Assembly (NCBI GenBank): GCA_963763475.1
Contig: CAVXOR010000001.1
Location: 248,001-312,000 of the forward strand
Direction of reading: 5' to 3'
DNA length: 64,000 bases
From: AC-32 sp963763475
Lineage (GTDB): Bacteria > Actinomycetota > Thermoleophilia > Gaiellales > Gaiellaceae
Part shown: positions 22,660 to 30,870 of the stretch, in pieces
How the letters are laid out: every line of letters begins with the position of its first letter
Numbering within the stretch: position 1 is the first letter of the stretch
The notes under the pieces: model-generated
Told to the model about the DNA's origin: nothing
Seen by the model: the letters and a program-made list of their open reading frames with translations, nothing else
The model's database searches: none
Translations under genes and position numbers: made by a program

Positions 22660-23592
22660 GTGACGATCGCGCTGCAGGTCATCGTCTCCGGGCTCGCCGC
22701 GGGTGGGGTCTACGGGCTGTTCGCGGCCGGGTACTCGCTGGTCTACCGGCTGACAGGGATCATCCACTTTGCCTTCGGCGACCTGGTCGGGCTCGGGATC
22801 TTCGCCACGCTGCTCGTGCTCGCGGGCACCTCCCCCGTCAGCCAGTCGGGCGCGCACGAGCCTCGCTTTCTGCTCGCGCTGATCGTCGGGCTCGCGGTCT
22901 GCGTGCTGGCCGGGGCCGGGACCTACGTCGGGCTCGTGCAGCCGTACCTGAGCCGCGGCTCGACGATCGGCTGGGTCGCCGGGACCGCAGCCGTCGCCTT
23001 CGCGATCCGGGCGGTGATCGGCGCCGTCTTCCAGCGCTCGAGCTACGTCTTCCCGGACCCGCTGCCCTTTCATCGTGTCGGCACGGCGGGGTACATCCAC
23101 CTCGGCGGTGCGCAGGTGCAGGCGCGCGCGTTCTTCGTCGCCGGGTTGGCGATCGCGCTGGCGCTGGGCTCGGCCTGGTTCCTCGACCGCACGCGCCACG
23201 GCCGGGCGCTGCGTGCCGTCGCCGACGACCGCGAGGGCGCGCGCGTGGTCGGCGTCCCGGTCGAGTTGCTCGTCACGCTTGCGTTCGCGCTGGTCGGGGC
23301 GATCGCCATGGTGGCCGCGGTGGCTGCCGCCCCCGGCGAGGCCGTCAACGCGAACACCGGGACGCTGCTCGGGCTGAAGGGGCTCGTCGCCGCACTGGCC
23401 GTCCGCTTCGGTCCACCGCTCTGGGCCTTCGCCGCCGGTCTGGTGCTCGGCGTCGTCGAGTCGGCGATCGCGAACGTCCACCTGGGTGGCTGGCAGCTCG
23501 GCCCCTCGTACCGCGAGGTGCTGCCGCTCGCCTTCGTGCTGCTGCTGATCTCGCTGCGACCTTCGCCCGAGGCGCTCGAGGAACGCGAGTGA
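22660..23592 (+). CDS. livH: Branched-chain amino acid type ABC permease LivH
   Basis: A 310-residue inner-membrane permease with about eight hydrophobic segments. Family landmarks: GLAAGGVYGLFAAGYSLVYR and TGIIHFAFGDLVGLG at the N-terminus, and the EAA-like loop DREGARVVGVPVELLVTLAF in the second half. It forms the translocation channel with LivM for branched-chain amino acids or other small solutes such as urea or amides. The GTG start at 22660 is 206 bp past the island border. Its stop overlaps the fused livM-livG start (GTGA). Confidence 0.92.
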   Translation: MTIALQVIVSGLAAGGVYGLFAAGYSLVYRLTGIIHFAFGDLVGLGIFATLLVLAGTSPVSQSGAHEPRFLLALIVGLAVCVLAGAGTYVGLVQPYLSRGSTIGWVAGTAAVAFAIRAVIGAVFQRSSYVFPDPLPFHRVGTAGYIHLGGAQVQARAFFVAGLAIALALGSAWFLDRTRHGRALRAVADDREGARVVGVPVELLVTLAFALVGAIAMVAAVAAAPGEAVNANTGTLLGLKGLVAALAVRFGPPLWAFAAGLVLGVVESAIANVHLGGWQLGPSYREVLPLAFVLLLISLRPSPEALEERE

Positions 23593-25415
23593 GCGTGCTC
23601 GAGCAGACCGCGGTCGAGCTGCGCCGGGCCGCCGGGGAGGCTCGGGCGCGCTGGAGCACGCCAGCCTGGCTGGCGCTGGCGGTGCTCGCGCTCGCGGCCG
23701 TGATCCCGTTCCTGTCGCTCCCGGGAGTGCACGTCGACTCGCTGGCCGACACCGCGTACCTCGCGCTGGCGGCGACCGCGCTCGGGCTCACCGTCGGGCC
23801 CGCCGGCCTGCCGTCGCTCGGCACCGGTGCGTTCATGGCGATCGGCGCCTTCACCTCCGCGCTGCTGGTGGCGCGCTCGGACTGGCCGCTCGAGCCGGCG
23901 GTGCTCGCTGGGACGGCGGCCGCGCTGGTCGCGGGCCTGCTCTGCGGCGGGGTCGTGCGGCTGCGGCCCGCGTTTGTCGCGGTCAGCACCTGGCTGCTCG
24001 CGTGGCTCGTGTGGCTCTTCCTGCTCGCCTTCCCCTCGGTCTCGGGCGGCTCGCAGGGTCTGATCCTGCCGCCGCGTTCCTTGCTGGGGCTGGACGCGAC
24101 GCCGACGTTGCACTTCGAGCTTGCTCTGGCATTGACGGCGTTGACGGCGCTCGCCGTCGCGACCTTGCGCCGTGGGGCGCCGGGGCTCGAGCTCTCGGCC
24201 CTGCGCCAGGCGCCCGCTCTGGCGACCTCGCTCGGCGTCCGGCTCCCGTGGCGACGGCTCGGCGCGTTCTCGGCGACGGCCGCGATCGCCGGGCTTGCCG
24301 GAGCTCTGTCCGTGCAGTTGCTCGCGGTTGCCGATCCGGTCAGCTACGACCCGTTCCTCTCGTTCAAGCTGCTCGTGGCGGTGCTCCTCGGCGGCGCCGC
24401 CGCGACGCTCGGGCCGGCGACCGGCGTGGTCGTGCTCGGGCTGATCAGCCTGGCCTCGGGCCCGCTGGCCCGCGCGTTGCAGCTGCCGCTGGAACGGTTC
24501 GACACAGCGGTCGCTGCGCTGCTGCTGGTGTTCGTGCTTGCCTTCGGCGGGCAGGGCGTGTTGCCGTGGGCGCTGCGATGGCTTCGGCGCGAGCCTCCGC
24601 CCCAGCGCAGGCCGGCGACGCCGCCGCCCGCAGTCCCCGGGCCGAAGGAGCCGGTGCTGAGCGCTAGCGGTTTGCGTAAGGCCTACGGCGGGGTGATCGC
24701 GGTCGACGGCTTCTCGCTCGAGCTTCGCCGTGGCGAGACGGCCGCGCTGATCGGGCCGAACGGCTCCGGAAAGACGACCGCCCTGCGCCTGATCTCCGGC
24801 GCCGAGCCCGCCGATGCGGGCGCGATTACGCTCGGCGGCGACGACGTGACGGCCGAGACCACGGCCGAGCGGGTCCGGCTCGGGATCGCCCGGACGCTGC
24901 AGACGAGCACCGCCTTCCCGGAGCTGACCGCGCTCGAGGACGTGCTCGTCGGGCGCGCCGTGCGGAGGCGCCACGGCGGTCTCGTCCGCACGGCGCTCGC
25001 AACGCCCAACTCGCGGCGGGAACGACGAGCGTCCGAAGCCGCGGCCCTGGAGGCGCTGGCCGTCGTCGGCCTGGCCGCGGCCGCCGACCTCCCCACGCCC
25101 GAGCTGACGACCTCGCAGCGCCGGCTGGTCGCCCTCGCCGCCGCGCTCGCGACCGAGCCGCAGGTGCTGCTCGTGGACGAGCTGGCGGCCGGCGCGGGAC
25201 CCGAGGAGCTCGAGGTGCTCGGAGGCGCGATCGAGCGGATCAGGGCGCGCGGCGTCGCGGTGCTGGTGGTCGAGCACAACCTGCGGCTGGTGCGCCGCGT
25301 GGCCGACCGGGTGCTGGTGCTCGGCGCGGGCACGGTGCTCGCGGAGGGCTCGGTCGCCGAAGTGGCCGCCAGCGGTGTCGTTCAGCAGGCATACCTCGGA
25401 ACAGCGCGGCTGTAG
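23589..25415 (+). CDS. Fused LivM permease - LivG ATPase
   Basis: 608 residues. Residues 1-330 are a LivM-type permease (DTAYLALAATALGLTVGPAG, GTGAFMAIGAF, LGVRLPWRRLGAFSATAAIA and the loop after it); a Pro/Arg-rich linker follows; residues about 355-608 are a LivG-type ATPase with Walker A GPNGSGKTT and Walker B VLLVDELAAGAG. The ABC signature is altered: ELTTSQRRLVALAAALA instead of LSGGQ, and the residue after the catalytic glutamate is Leu, not Pro. LivM-LivG fusions are known in actinobacteria. No LivF gene follows. GTG start overlaps the livH stop. Confidence 0.88.
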   Translation: MSVLEQTAVELRRAAGEARARWSTPAWLALAVLALAAVIPFLSLPGVHVDSLADTAYLALAATALGLTVGPAGLPSLGTGAFMAIGAFTSALLVARSDWPLEPAVLAGTAAALVAGLLCGGVVRLRPAFVAVSTWLLAWLVWLFLLAFPSVSGGSQGLILPPRSLLGLDATPTLHFELALALTALTALAVATLRRGAPGLELSALRQAPALATSLGVRLPWRRLGAFSATAAIAGLAGALSVQLLAVADPVSYDPFLSFKLLVAVLLGGAAATLGPATGVVVLGLISLASGPLARALQLPLERFDTAVAALLLVFVLAFGGQGVLPWALRWLRREPPPQRRPATPPPAVPGPKEPVLSASGLRKAYGGVIAVDGFSLELRRGETAALIGPNGSGKTTALRLISGAEPADAGAITLGGDDVTAETTAERVRLGIARTLQTSTAFPELTALEDVLVGRAVRRRHGGLVRTALATPNSRRERRASEAAALEALAVVGLAAAADLPTPELTTSQRRLVALAAALATEPQVLLVDELAAGAGPEELEVLGGAIERIRARGVAVLVVEHNLRLVRRVADRVLVLGAGTVLAEGSVAEVAASGVVQQAYLGTARL

Positions 25416-25425
25416 GCTCCTCGAC

Positions 25426-26661
25426 GTGCGCCGGCTCGTTCTGCTCCTCGCCGGTCTCGCGCTGCTCGCCGCGGGCTGCGGCAAGGGATCGTCGCGCGGC
25501 GAAGCCGGCCAGCTTCTGATCGCGGTCGACGTGCCGGTCACCGGCAGCCCCTACGTCGCCCAGACGATCCGCCAGGGCGTCGAGCTCGCCACCTCGAACC
25601 TGAACGGCGGCGGCGGGATCCGGGTCGGCGACAAGAGCTACCTGCTCAAGGTGAAGCTCTACGACAACCACCTCTCGGCCCGGACGGCCGTCGAGAACGC
25701 GCGGCGGGCGATCGACGCGGGCGCGGTCACGATCGTCACCGACGGAACGGGCGTCGACGCGACCTGGCAGCTGGCCCAGCGCGACGGCGTCTCGATCTGC
25801 ATCACGCACGACGGCGGCACCGGGCTCGTCGATGCCGAGGCGCGGCCGAACGTCTTCCGCATCGCGCCGACGAACCACGGAATCGCCTTTCGCTACGCCG
25901 AGTACCTGATCCCGAAGAAGCTGAAGCTCGGGCTGCTCTCCGACGACAGCGCCTACGGGCGCGAGGGCGCCGCCGACATCGGTCGTGCGTTCTCGGGCAA
26001 CCCGGAAGCCGTCGCGCTGAAGTTGACGCTCCCAGCCGGCCAGACCGACCTGACGCCGCAGATCCTGCGCGCCCGCCGCTCCGGGGCGACCGCGCTCCTC
26101 GTCTGGGGGCAGCCGCCGACGATCGCCGCCGCGCTCTCGGCGAGCCGCAGCATCGGCTGGCAGGTCCCGGTCTACACGCCGCCGACGGGCTCGGACCCGT
26201 TCATCCGCCAGCAGCTCGCCGACCACCCGGAGTGGGTCGACGGGCTCACGTTCGCGGGCGGACGCCTGACCGCCGAGGTCGGCACCGGCCCGTTCGTCAA
26301 CTTTCAGTCGCAGTACGAGTCGACCTACGGCGCCGACCCGGTCGGCGTCAAGAACTCCCAGGGCCAGGAGGTCGTGCAGCCGCCCGAGTTCGCGATGTAC
26401 TCGTACGACTTCGTGCACGTGCTGCTGGCCGCGATCACACACGCCGGCTCCGTCGACCCGCACGAGATCACCGACGCGCTCAACCAGGTCACGACGCAGG
26501 GTGCGAACGGCGACGAGCGTGGGTTCAACGAGCACAGCCACGAGGGCGTCGTCGACGACGACGTCTACTTCGCCCGCTTCCAGGACATGACCTATCAGCC
26601 TGTGCAGGACGACCCGCTCTCGGCGACGCTGCCGCTGATCCAGCAGACCCGGTCGCAATGA
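25426..26661 (+). CDS. Liv-type ABC transporter substrate-binding lipoprotein
   Basis: A 411-residue lipoprotein: signal peptide with lipobox LAAGC at about residue 18, then a two-lobed periplasmic-binding-protein fold of the LivJ/LivK type (VTGSPYVAQTIRQGVELAT, LKVKLYDNHLSARTAVENAR, KLGLLSDDSAYGREGAADIG). It delivers the solute to the LivH/LivM channel; the ligand may be an amino acid, amide or urea-like compound. The GTG is 7 nt after TAGGCT (25413-25418), which includes the TAG stop of the ATPase gene, so it may have its own leaderless promoter. Stop overlaps the next gene in ATGA. Confidence 0.9.
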   Translation: MRRLVLLLAGLALLAAGCGKGSSRGEAGQLLIAVDVPVTGSPYVAQTIRQGVELATSNLNGGGGIRVGDKSYLLKVKLYDNHLSARTAVENARRAIDAGAVTIVTDGTGVDATWQLAQRDGVSICITHDGGTGLVDAEARPNVFRIAPTNHGIAFRYAEYLIPKKLKLGLLSDDSAYGREGAADIGRAFSGNPEAVALKLTLPAGQTDLTPQILRARRSGATALLVWGQPPTIAAALSASRSIGWQVPVYTPPTGSDPFIRQQLADHPEWVDGLTFAGGRLTAEVGTGPFVNFQSQYESTYGADPVGVKNSQGQEVVQPPEFAMYSYDFVHVLLAAITHAGSVDPHEITDALNQVTTQGANGDERGFNEHSHEGVVDDDVYFARFQDMTYQPVQDDPLSATLPLIQQTRSQ

Positions 26662-27830
26662 GACGCGCGCTCCTCGCGGCCGCGGCCGCGGCGCTGGTGG
26701 CGCCGGCCGCGGCGCTCGCCGAGCTCCAGCAGGTGCTCCTGCCGGGCCCGACGCCCTTCCCGACGCCGAGCCCGCCGCTCGTCACCGTCGGCGCCCCGCC
26801 GTGGGCGACGCTGACGTTCAAGATCCACGCTCGCTCCGACCAGCTCGTGCGAGCGGGGGTCGACGCTCAAGGGCAAGTCGTCTCGGTGCGGGCCCTGCAG
26901 CGGCTGCAGCTGACGGGAACGGGCGACTATCTGATCGTCGTCAGCGCGCCGGTGGTCGACGTGCGTGCGGGGCCGGGCTCGCAGTCGGAGCCGGGACAAC
27001 GGCGTGGTCAGATCCTCTGGTCAGGGTTCTCGTCGCGACGCAAGCTGCTGGCCGCGGACGCAGTGCTCCGACCAGGGGCGGTGCGGCCGTACCTGCCGCT
27101 CCGGCTCGTGGCCCGTCGCGACGGCGACAGCTACGAGCTGGCGGTGACCAACGCGACCACGACCTCGCAGGTCGCGTTCCAGGGCGTCGGCTCGACGAAG
27201 GAGCTGGCCGCGCTGCTCGACCGCACGCGCCGCGACTCGCTTTCACACAGGCGACTGCGCCCCGCCTACGTCACGATCAACGGGGCGATCTCCCAGCGGT
27301 CGAGGAGCCCGCGAATCGCGGCGCCGCTGCGGGTGGAGGGTGAGCTGCGCTTCCCCTCGGCGCCCACGGCGGCGAGCGGGGGCACGATCGACGGGCGCAC
27401 CGTCCGGTTGTCGTTCGTGCTCGGCGACCAGCAGCCGCTCACGCGTCGGATCGAGGTCACCGGCGGCGGCGAGCCGCGGCTCCACCTCGAGGCGCGCCCG
27501 GAGCCCGTCGTGCACGGGTTGACCCCGCCCGGGAACGCGCGCAGCTGGACCGCCGCAGGGCCGCTGCCGGCGCGCGCGCTGCTCGAGCGCCTGGTGAACA
27601 CACGCATGGAGCTCGTCCGCGCGGACCAGTACGAGGCCTTCCTCTCGAACCCGGACACCCTGGGCCGCAATCGAACCGTCTACGTCTACGAGACCGCCGC
27701 GGCGGCCCCGGACGCGACAGGCCGCTCGTCCAGCAAGTCCACCGGCAACGACGTCCTGATGCTGCTCGTGGCGATCGGAGGCTCCATTCTCGCCGCGGGC
27801 GCCGCGGTCGTCGCCTGGGCCCACAGCTAG
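26658..27830 (+). CDS. Unknown exported protein with C-terminal membrane anchor
   Basis: A 390-residue protein with signal peptide (residues 1-21), a long extracytoplasmic region of beta character (ATLTFKIHARSDQLVRAG, SYELAVTNATTTSQVAF) and a C-terminal transmembrane helix at about 365-388 (DVLMLLVAIGGSILAAGAAV). No domain is recognised. It is coupled to the substrate-binding gene by ATGA and so belongs to the Liv operon. It could be a surface partner of the transporter, but that is position-based only. Confidence 0.72.
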   Translation: MRRALLAAAAAALVAPAAALAELQQVLLPGPTPFPTPSPPLVTVGAPPWATLTFKIHARSDQLVRAGVDAQGQVVSVRALQRLQLTGTGDYLIVVSAPVVDVRAGPGSQSEPGQRRGQILWSGFSSRRKLLAADAVLRPGAVRPYLPLRLVARRDGDSYELAVTNATTTSQVAFQGVGSTKELAALLDRTRRDSLSHRRLRPAYVTINGAISQRSRSPRIAAPLRVEGELRFPSAPTAASGGTIDGRTVRLSFVLGDQQPLTRRIEVTGGGEPRLHLEARPEPVVHGLTPPGNARSWTAAGPLPARALLERLVNTRMELVRADQYEAFLSNPDTLGRNRTVYVYETAAAAPDATGRSSSKSTGNDVLMLLVAIGGSILAAGAAVVAWAHS

Positions 27831-27863
27831 AGGAACCGGCCCCAGACCAGCGAATCCGCCCGC

Positions 27864-28388
27864 GTGGCCGATCAGCCCGAAGGCATCGTCCTCACGCGGC
27901 ATCGCGACCTCAAGGGCCGCGACTGGCACCCCTGGGTGCGACGCGGGCTGGTGGGCCTCGTTGCACTGATCGCGCTGCTCGCTCTGTTCGGCTTCGTCGG
28001 CCAGAGCCCGTCGACCACGCGAGCCGAGGCGCCGGCCGCGACGCTGGCGGTCGACTCGCCGAACGCCGTGCGCGGCGGACTCCTCTACCAGGCCCGCTTC
28101 ACGGTCGTCGCGCATCAGGAGCTGAAGCACGCGACGCTGGTGCTGAACGACAAGTGGATCGACGGCCTGACCGTGAACACGATCGAGCCGAGCCCGCTCA
28201 ACGAGGCGAGCCGCGACGGCGACCTGGCCCTGGAGCTCGGCCACCTCGGCGCCGGCGCGAAGCACGTTCTCTACGTCGACTACCAGGTCAACCCGACCAC
28301 GCTCGGCTCGAGGACGCTGACGGTCGAGCTCGACGACGGCGAGCAGCGGCTCGCCTCGCTCACCCGCCACCTGAGGGTCCTCCCCTAG
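27864..28388 (+). CDS. Single-pass membrane protein with extracytoplasmic beta domain
   Basis: A 174-residue protein: cytoplasmic N-terminus of about 33 residues, one transmembrane helix (about 34-53, GLVGLVALIALLALFGFVG) and an outer domain with alternating strands (RGGLLYQARFTVVAHQELKH, ATLVLNDKWIDGLTVNTI). The outer domain looks like an immunoglobulin-like or DUF11-like sandwich. It lies 33 bp after the previous exported protein and 3 bp before the DUF421 gene, on the same strand. The DUF421 partner suggests a shared envelope role. No function can be assigned. Confidence 0.7.
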   Translation: MADQPEGIVLTRHRDLKGRDWHPWVRRGLVGLVALIALLALFGFVGQSPSTTRAEAPAATLAVDSPNAVRGGLLYQARFTVVAHQELKHATLVLNDKWIDGLTVNTIEPSPLNEASRDGDLALELGHLGAGAKHVLYVDYQVNPTTLGSRTLTVELDDGEQRLASLTRHLRVLP

Positions 28389-28391
28389 GCC

Positions 28392-28832
28392 ATGGACATC
28401 GTCCTCCGCGCAGCCTTCGCCTTCGCCTTCATCTTCTTCCTGACGCGGATCGCCGGCCGGCGGGAGCTCTCCTCGCTGGAGCCGTTCGACCTGATCATGC
28501 TGATCGTGCTCGGCGACCTCGTGCAGCAGGGCGTCACGCAGAGCGACTACTCCGTCACCGGCCTGGTCCTCGCGGCCGGGACGATCGCGCTGATGCAGAT
28601 CGGCGCGTCGTACCTCAACTTCCGCTTCAAGAAGGCGCGGTTCATCCTCGAAGGGGAGCCGATCGTGTTGGTCGAGGACGGGCGCGTGCTGTTGCGAAAC
28701 GTCCATCGCGAGCGGCTGACGCGGGAGGAGCTGGAGGAGCAGGCCCGCCTGAGCCAGATCGATTCGCTCGACAAGGTGCGCTGGGCAGTGCTCGAGACCA
28801 ACGGCCAGATCAGCTTCATCCCGAAGAACTAA
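28392..28832 (+). CDS. DUF421 (YetF-like) membrane protein
   Basis: A 146-residue protein of the DUF421 family. Three hydrophobic segments (about residues 4-20, 33-50 and 57-75), then a short cytoplasmic domain with the family pattern RFILEGEPIVLVEDGRVLLR and LEEQARLSQIDSLDKVRWAV. DUF421 proteins such as B. subtilis YetF and SpoVA-associated members are of uncertain function; some act in spore or envelope processes. ATG start 3 bp after the previous gene, so they form a unit. Confidence 0.85.
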   Translation: MDIVLRAAFAFAFIFFLTRIAGRRELSSLEPFDLIMLIVLGDLVQQGVTQSDYSVTGLVLAAGTIALMQIGASYLNFRFKKARFILEGEPIVLVEDGRVLLRNVHRERLTREELEEQARLSQIDSLDKVRWAVLETNGQISFIPKN

Positions 28833-28844
28833 TCTCAGCGACCG

Positions 28845-29774
28845 ATGCCCCTCTACCTGACCGAGGCGGAGGTCGCCGAGCTGCTGACCCCGGCGGACGC
28901 GGTGGAGGCCGTCGAGGCCTGCTTCCGGCGGCTTGCGGCGGGCGAGATCGAGAACGTGCCGAGGCAGCGGACGCGCTGGGACGAGGGCTTTCTGGCAGTG
29001 ATGTGGGCGGTCGACCGGGAGCTCGGGCTCGCGGGCCTGAAGACGTACGCGGCCGGGCGCGAGGGCGCGACCTTCGTCGTCGCGCTGTTCGAGCTCGAGA
29101 CGACGAGCAACGTGGCCGTGATCGAGGCGGACAAGCTGGGCCAGCTCCGCACCGGCGCCGCGAGCGGCGTGGCGGCCAGGCATCTCGCGCGCGCGGGCGC
29201 GAGGACGCTGGGCGTGATCGGTTGCGGCTGGCAGGCCCGCAGCCAGGTGGCGGCGATCCGGGAGGCCGTGCCGACGATCGAGACGGTGGTCGCCTACTGC
29301 CGCAGCGAGGAGCGCCTGGTGGAGTTCTGCCGCGAGGTCGGCGCCGAGCCGGGCGAGAGCCACCGCGACCCGGCTTCCCAGGAGGTGGTCGTGACGGTCA
29401 CGACCTCGCGCGACCCTGTGCTGAGAGGCGAGTGGCTGCAGCCGGGCGCGCTCGTCTGCGCGGTCGGCGCCAACGATCCGCGCCGGCGGGAGCTCGACAA
29501 CGTGGTGCTCGAGCGAGCCGCGTTCGTCTGCTGCGACTCGGTCGAGAACGCGAAGCGCGAGTCGGGCGACCTGATCGAGCCCGTCGAGGCCGGCGTGCTC
29601 GACTGGCTCGAGGTGCACGAGTTGCAGGAAGTCGTGGCCGGCGAGCTACCGGGGAGGCAGGCCGACGACGACATCGTCGTCTTCAAGTCGAACGGCCTTG
29701 CCGCCTGGGACGTGGCAGTGGGGTCGGTCGTCCTGGAGCGTGCCCGCGAGCGCGGCGTCGGTCGCGAGCTCTAG
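28845..29774 (+). CDS. Ornithine cyclodeaminase / mu-crystallin family protein (second copy)
   Basis: A 309-residue OCD-family oxidoreductase. LYLTEAEVAELLTPADAVEA at the N-terminus, KLGQLRTGAASGVAARHLA (substrate loop) and the Rossmann motif VIGCGWQARSQVAAI are clear. It has GCGWQ where the copy at 6782 has GAGVQ, so the two are not recent duplicates. The ATG follows TAATCT (28830-28835, built on the stop codon of the DUF421 gene) by 9 nt. It ends in a CTAG shared with the convergent next gene. Substrate unknown. Confidence 0.88.
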   Translation: MPLYLTEAEVAELLTPADAVEAVEACFRRLAAGEIENVPRQRTRWDEGFLAVMWAVDRELGLAGLKTYAAGREGATFVVALFELETTSNVAVIEADKLGQLRTGAASGVAARHLARAGARTLGVIGCGWQARSQVAAIREAVPTIETVVAYCRSEERLVEFCREVGAEPGESHRDPASQEVVVTVTTSRDPVLRGEWLQPGALVCAVGANDPRRRELDNVVLERAAFVCCDSVENAKRESGDLIEPVEAGVLDWLEVHELQEVVAGELPGRQADDDIVVFKSNGLAAWDVAVGSVVLERARERGVGREL

Positions 29775-30022
29775 CTCAGTTTTTGCTGCTCGGCCGCGAC
29801 CGTGCCCTCACCGAGGGCGCGGATCACCTCGGGCCGGTCGAGCAGCCGCCTGACCTGCTCCGGCCGTGCCCGGTTGGTGACGTACGGATCGTCGAGGATG
29901 TCGTCGAGCGCGCGGCCGCGCCCGTGCTCGCGGATCACGTAGGCGGCGAGCCGCTCCTCCTGCGACGAGCGCGTGGACAGGAACGAGAACGGGTTGCGGA
30001 AGAAGTCCGAGAGCCTGCCCAT
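29771..30022 (-). CDS. Small hypothetical protein
   Basis: An 83-residue, soluble, charged helical protein (MGRLSDFFRNPFSFLS, then EERLAAYVIREHGRGRALDD). The DDILDDPYVTNRARPEQVRR segment, a run of acidic then basic residues, is of a kind common in small actinobacterial proteins, function unknown. ATG at 30020-30022. It overlaps the convergent cyclodeaminase gene by 4 nt and is divergent from the gene at 30057, whose promoter box lies between them. Confidence 0.65.
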   Translation of the reverse strand: MGRLSDFFRNPFSFLSTRSSQEERLAAYVIREHGRGRALDDILDDPYVTNRARPEQVRRLLDRPEVIRALGEGTVAAEQQKLS

Positions 30023-30056
30023 CTGACGCGATGCTAGCGGCGCTAGAGTCAGGGCC

Positions 30057-30395
30057 GTGAAGAAGCCGTCGGCCGCCCGCTTCGCCGAGCGTGAGGTGCA
30101 CGGCGTCGACGACCGCGGCGAGGCCGAGCGGATCGTGATCTGGATCGAGCGGCTTCCCGGCGCGACCTGGGCGGTCGGGCGCGCGGTCAACCCGCAGCAC
30201 CGGCGCAGCGACGAGGCGCGGGCGGACGACTACGTCTTCCAGGGGTACGAGCTGAGCGACGCGCTCCTGGCCGCGAACGAGGCGCTCGAGGACGACGCGG
30301 TCGTCTCCGAGCAGGACGGCAGCGGCGAGAAGGTCAGGCCGTTCGTGCGCGAAGAGCTGCTCGGCCCGCTGGAGCGCTGGTTCTTCGGTAGGTAG
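30057..30395 (+). CDS. Hypothetical protein
   Basis: A 112-residue soluble protein with many charged residues. The segment ERIVIWIERLPGATWAVGRA followed by DDYVFQGYELSDALLAANEA suggests a small alpha-beta fold. No family is recognised. GTG start 7 nt after TAGAGT (30044-30049), hence probably leaderless. Its TAG stop is directly followed, with no spare base, by the stop of the convergent DtxR-type gene (30396). Confidence 0.6.
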   Translation: MKKPSAARFAEREVHGVDDRGEAERIVIWIERLPGATWAVGRAVNPQHRRSDEARADDYVFQGYELSDALLAANEALEDDAVVSEQDGSGEKVRPFVREELLGPLERWFFGR

Positions 30396-30827
30396 TCACT
30401 TCGGCCACTCGAGCTTCGCGTTGGGGATCGGGTCCCCGTGCGGGTCGTGCGTCGGGTAGCCGAGGGCGCTGTCGATCTTCGCCTCCAGCTCCTCCGAGAG
30501 CACGTGCTCGAGGCGGTCGGCCTCGTCGTGGACGGCGTCCACGTGCAGGCCGAGCGTGTCGGCGAGGTAGAGCTCGAGCAGCCGGTGGTGCCGGATCACC
30601 TCGACGGCGACCTTCTCGCCGGCCCGCGTGAGGTGCACGCCGCGGTAGGGCGCGTGCTCGACGAGCTCGAGCGCGGCGAGCTTCTTGACCATCGCGCTGG
30701 CCGAGGCCGGCGAGACTTTCTGCTCTCGCGCGAGTGCCGTCACCGAGACGCGACCGTCGCCACTCTGCAGGTGGTAGAGCTGCTTCAGGTAGTCCTGGAT
30801 CGCGTCGCTCAGCGCGGGCTTCGCCAC
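30396..30827 (-). CDS. DtxR/MntR family metal-dependent repressor
   Basis: About 143 residues, the short MntR-like form without an SH3 domain. N-terminal winged helix: ALSDAIQDYLKQLYHLQSGD then VSVTALAREQKVSPASASAM (helix-turn-helix) and EHAPYRGVHLTRAGEKVA (wing). The dimerisation/metal domain has HHRLLELYLAD, EADRLEHVLSEELE and HGDPIP, with candidate metal ligands E, H and the Cys/Met-equivalent position. It likely represses Mn or Fe uptake genes elsewhere. GTG at 30825-30827 is preferred because TACGCT sits 6 nt upstream and homology starts there; ATG 30846-30848 is an alternative. Confidence 0.9.
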   Translation of the reverse strand: MAKPALSDAIQDYLKQLYHLQSGDGRVSVTALAREQKVSPASASAMVKKLAALELVEHAPYRGVHLTRAGEKVAVEVIRHHRLLELYLADTLGLHVDAVHDEADRLEHVLSEELEAKIDSALGYPTHDPHGDPIPNAKLEWPK

Positions 30828-30870
30828 CCGTCCAGCGTACCGCGGCATTGCGGTAGCCTCCGGCGCTCCA

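Noticed and set aside
23070..25541. 823-codon minus-strand frame opposite the Liv genes
   Set aside because: Arg/Gln/Glu-rich shadow of the real permease-ATPase genes; long antisense frames are expected at this GC content.
27243..29618. 791-codon minus-strand frame opposite the exported proteins and the cyclodeaminase-like gene
   Set aside because: Shadow frame. The plus-strand genes have recognisable domains, starts and overlaps.
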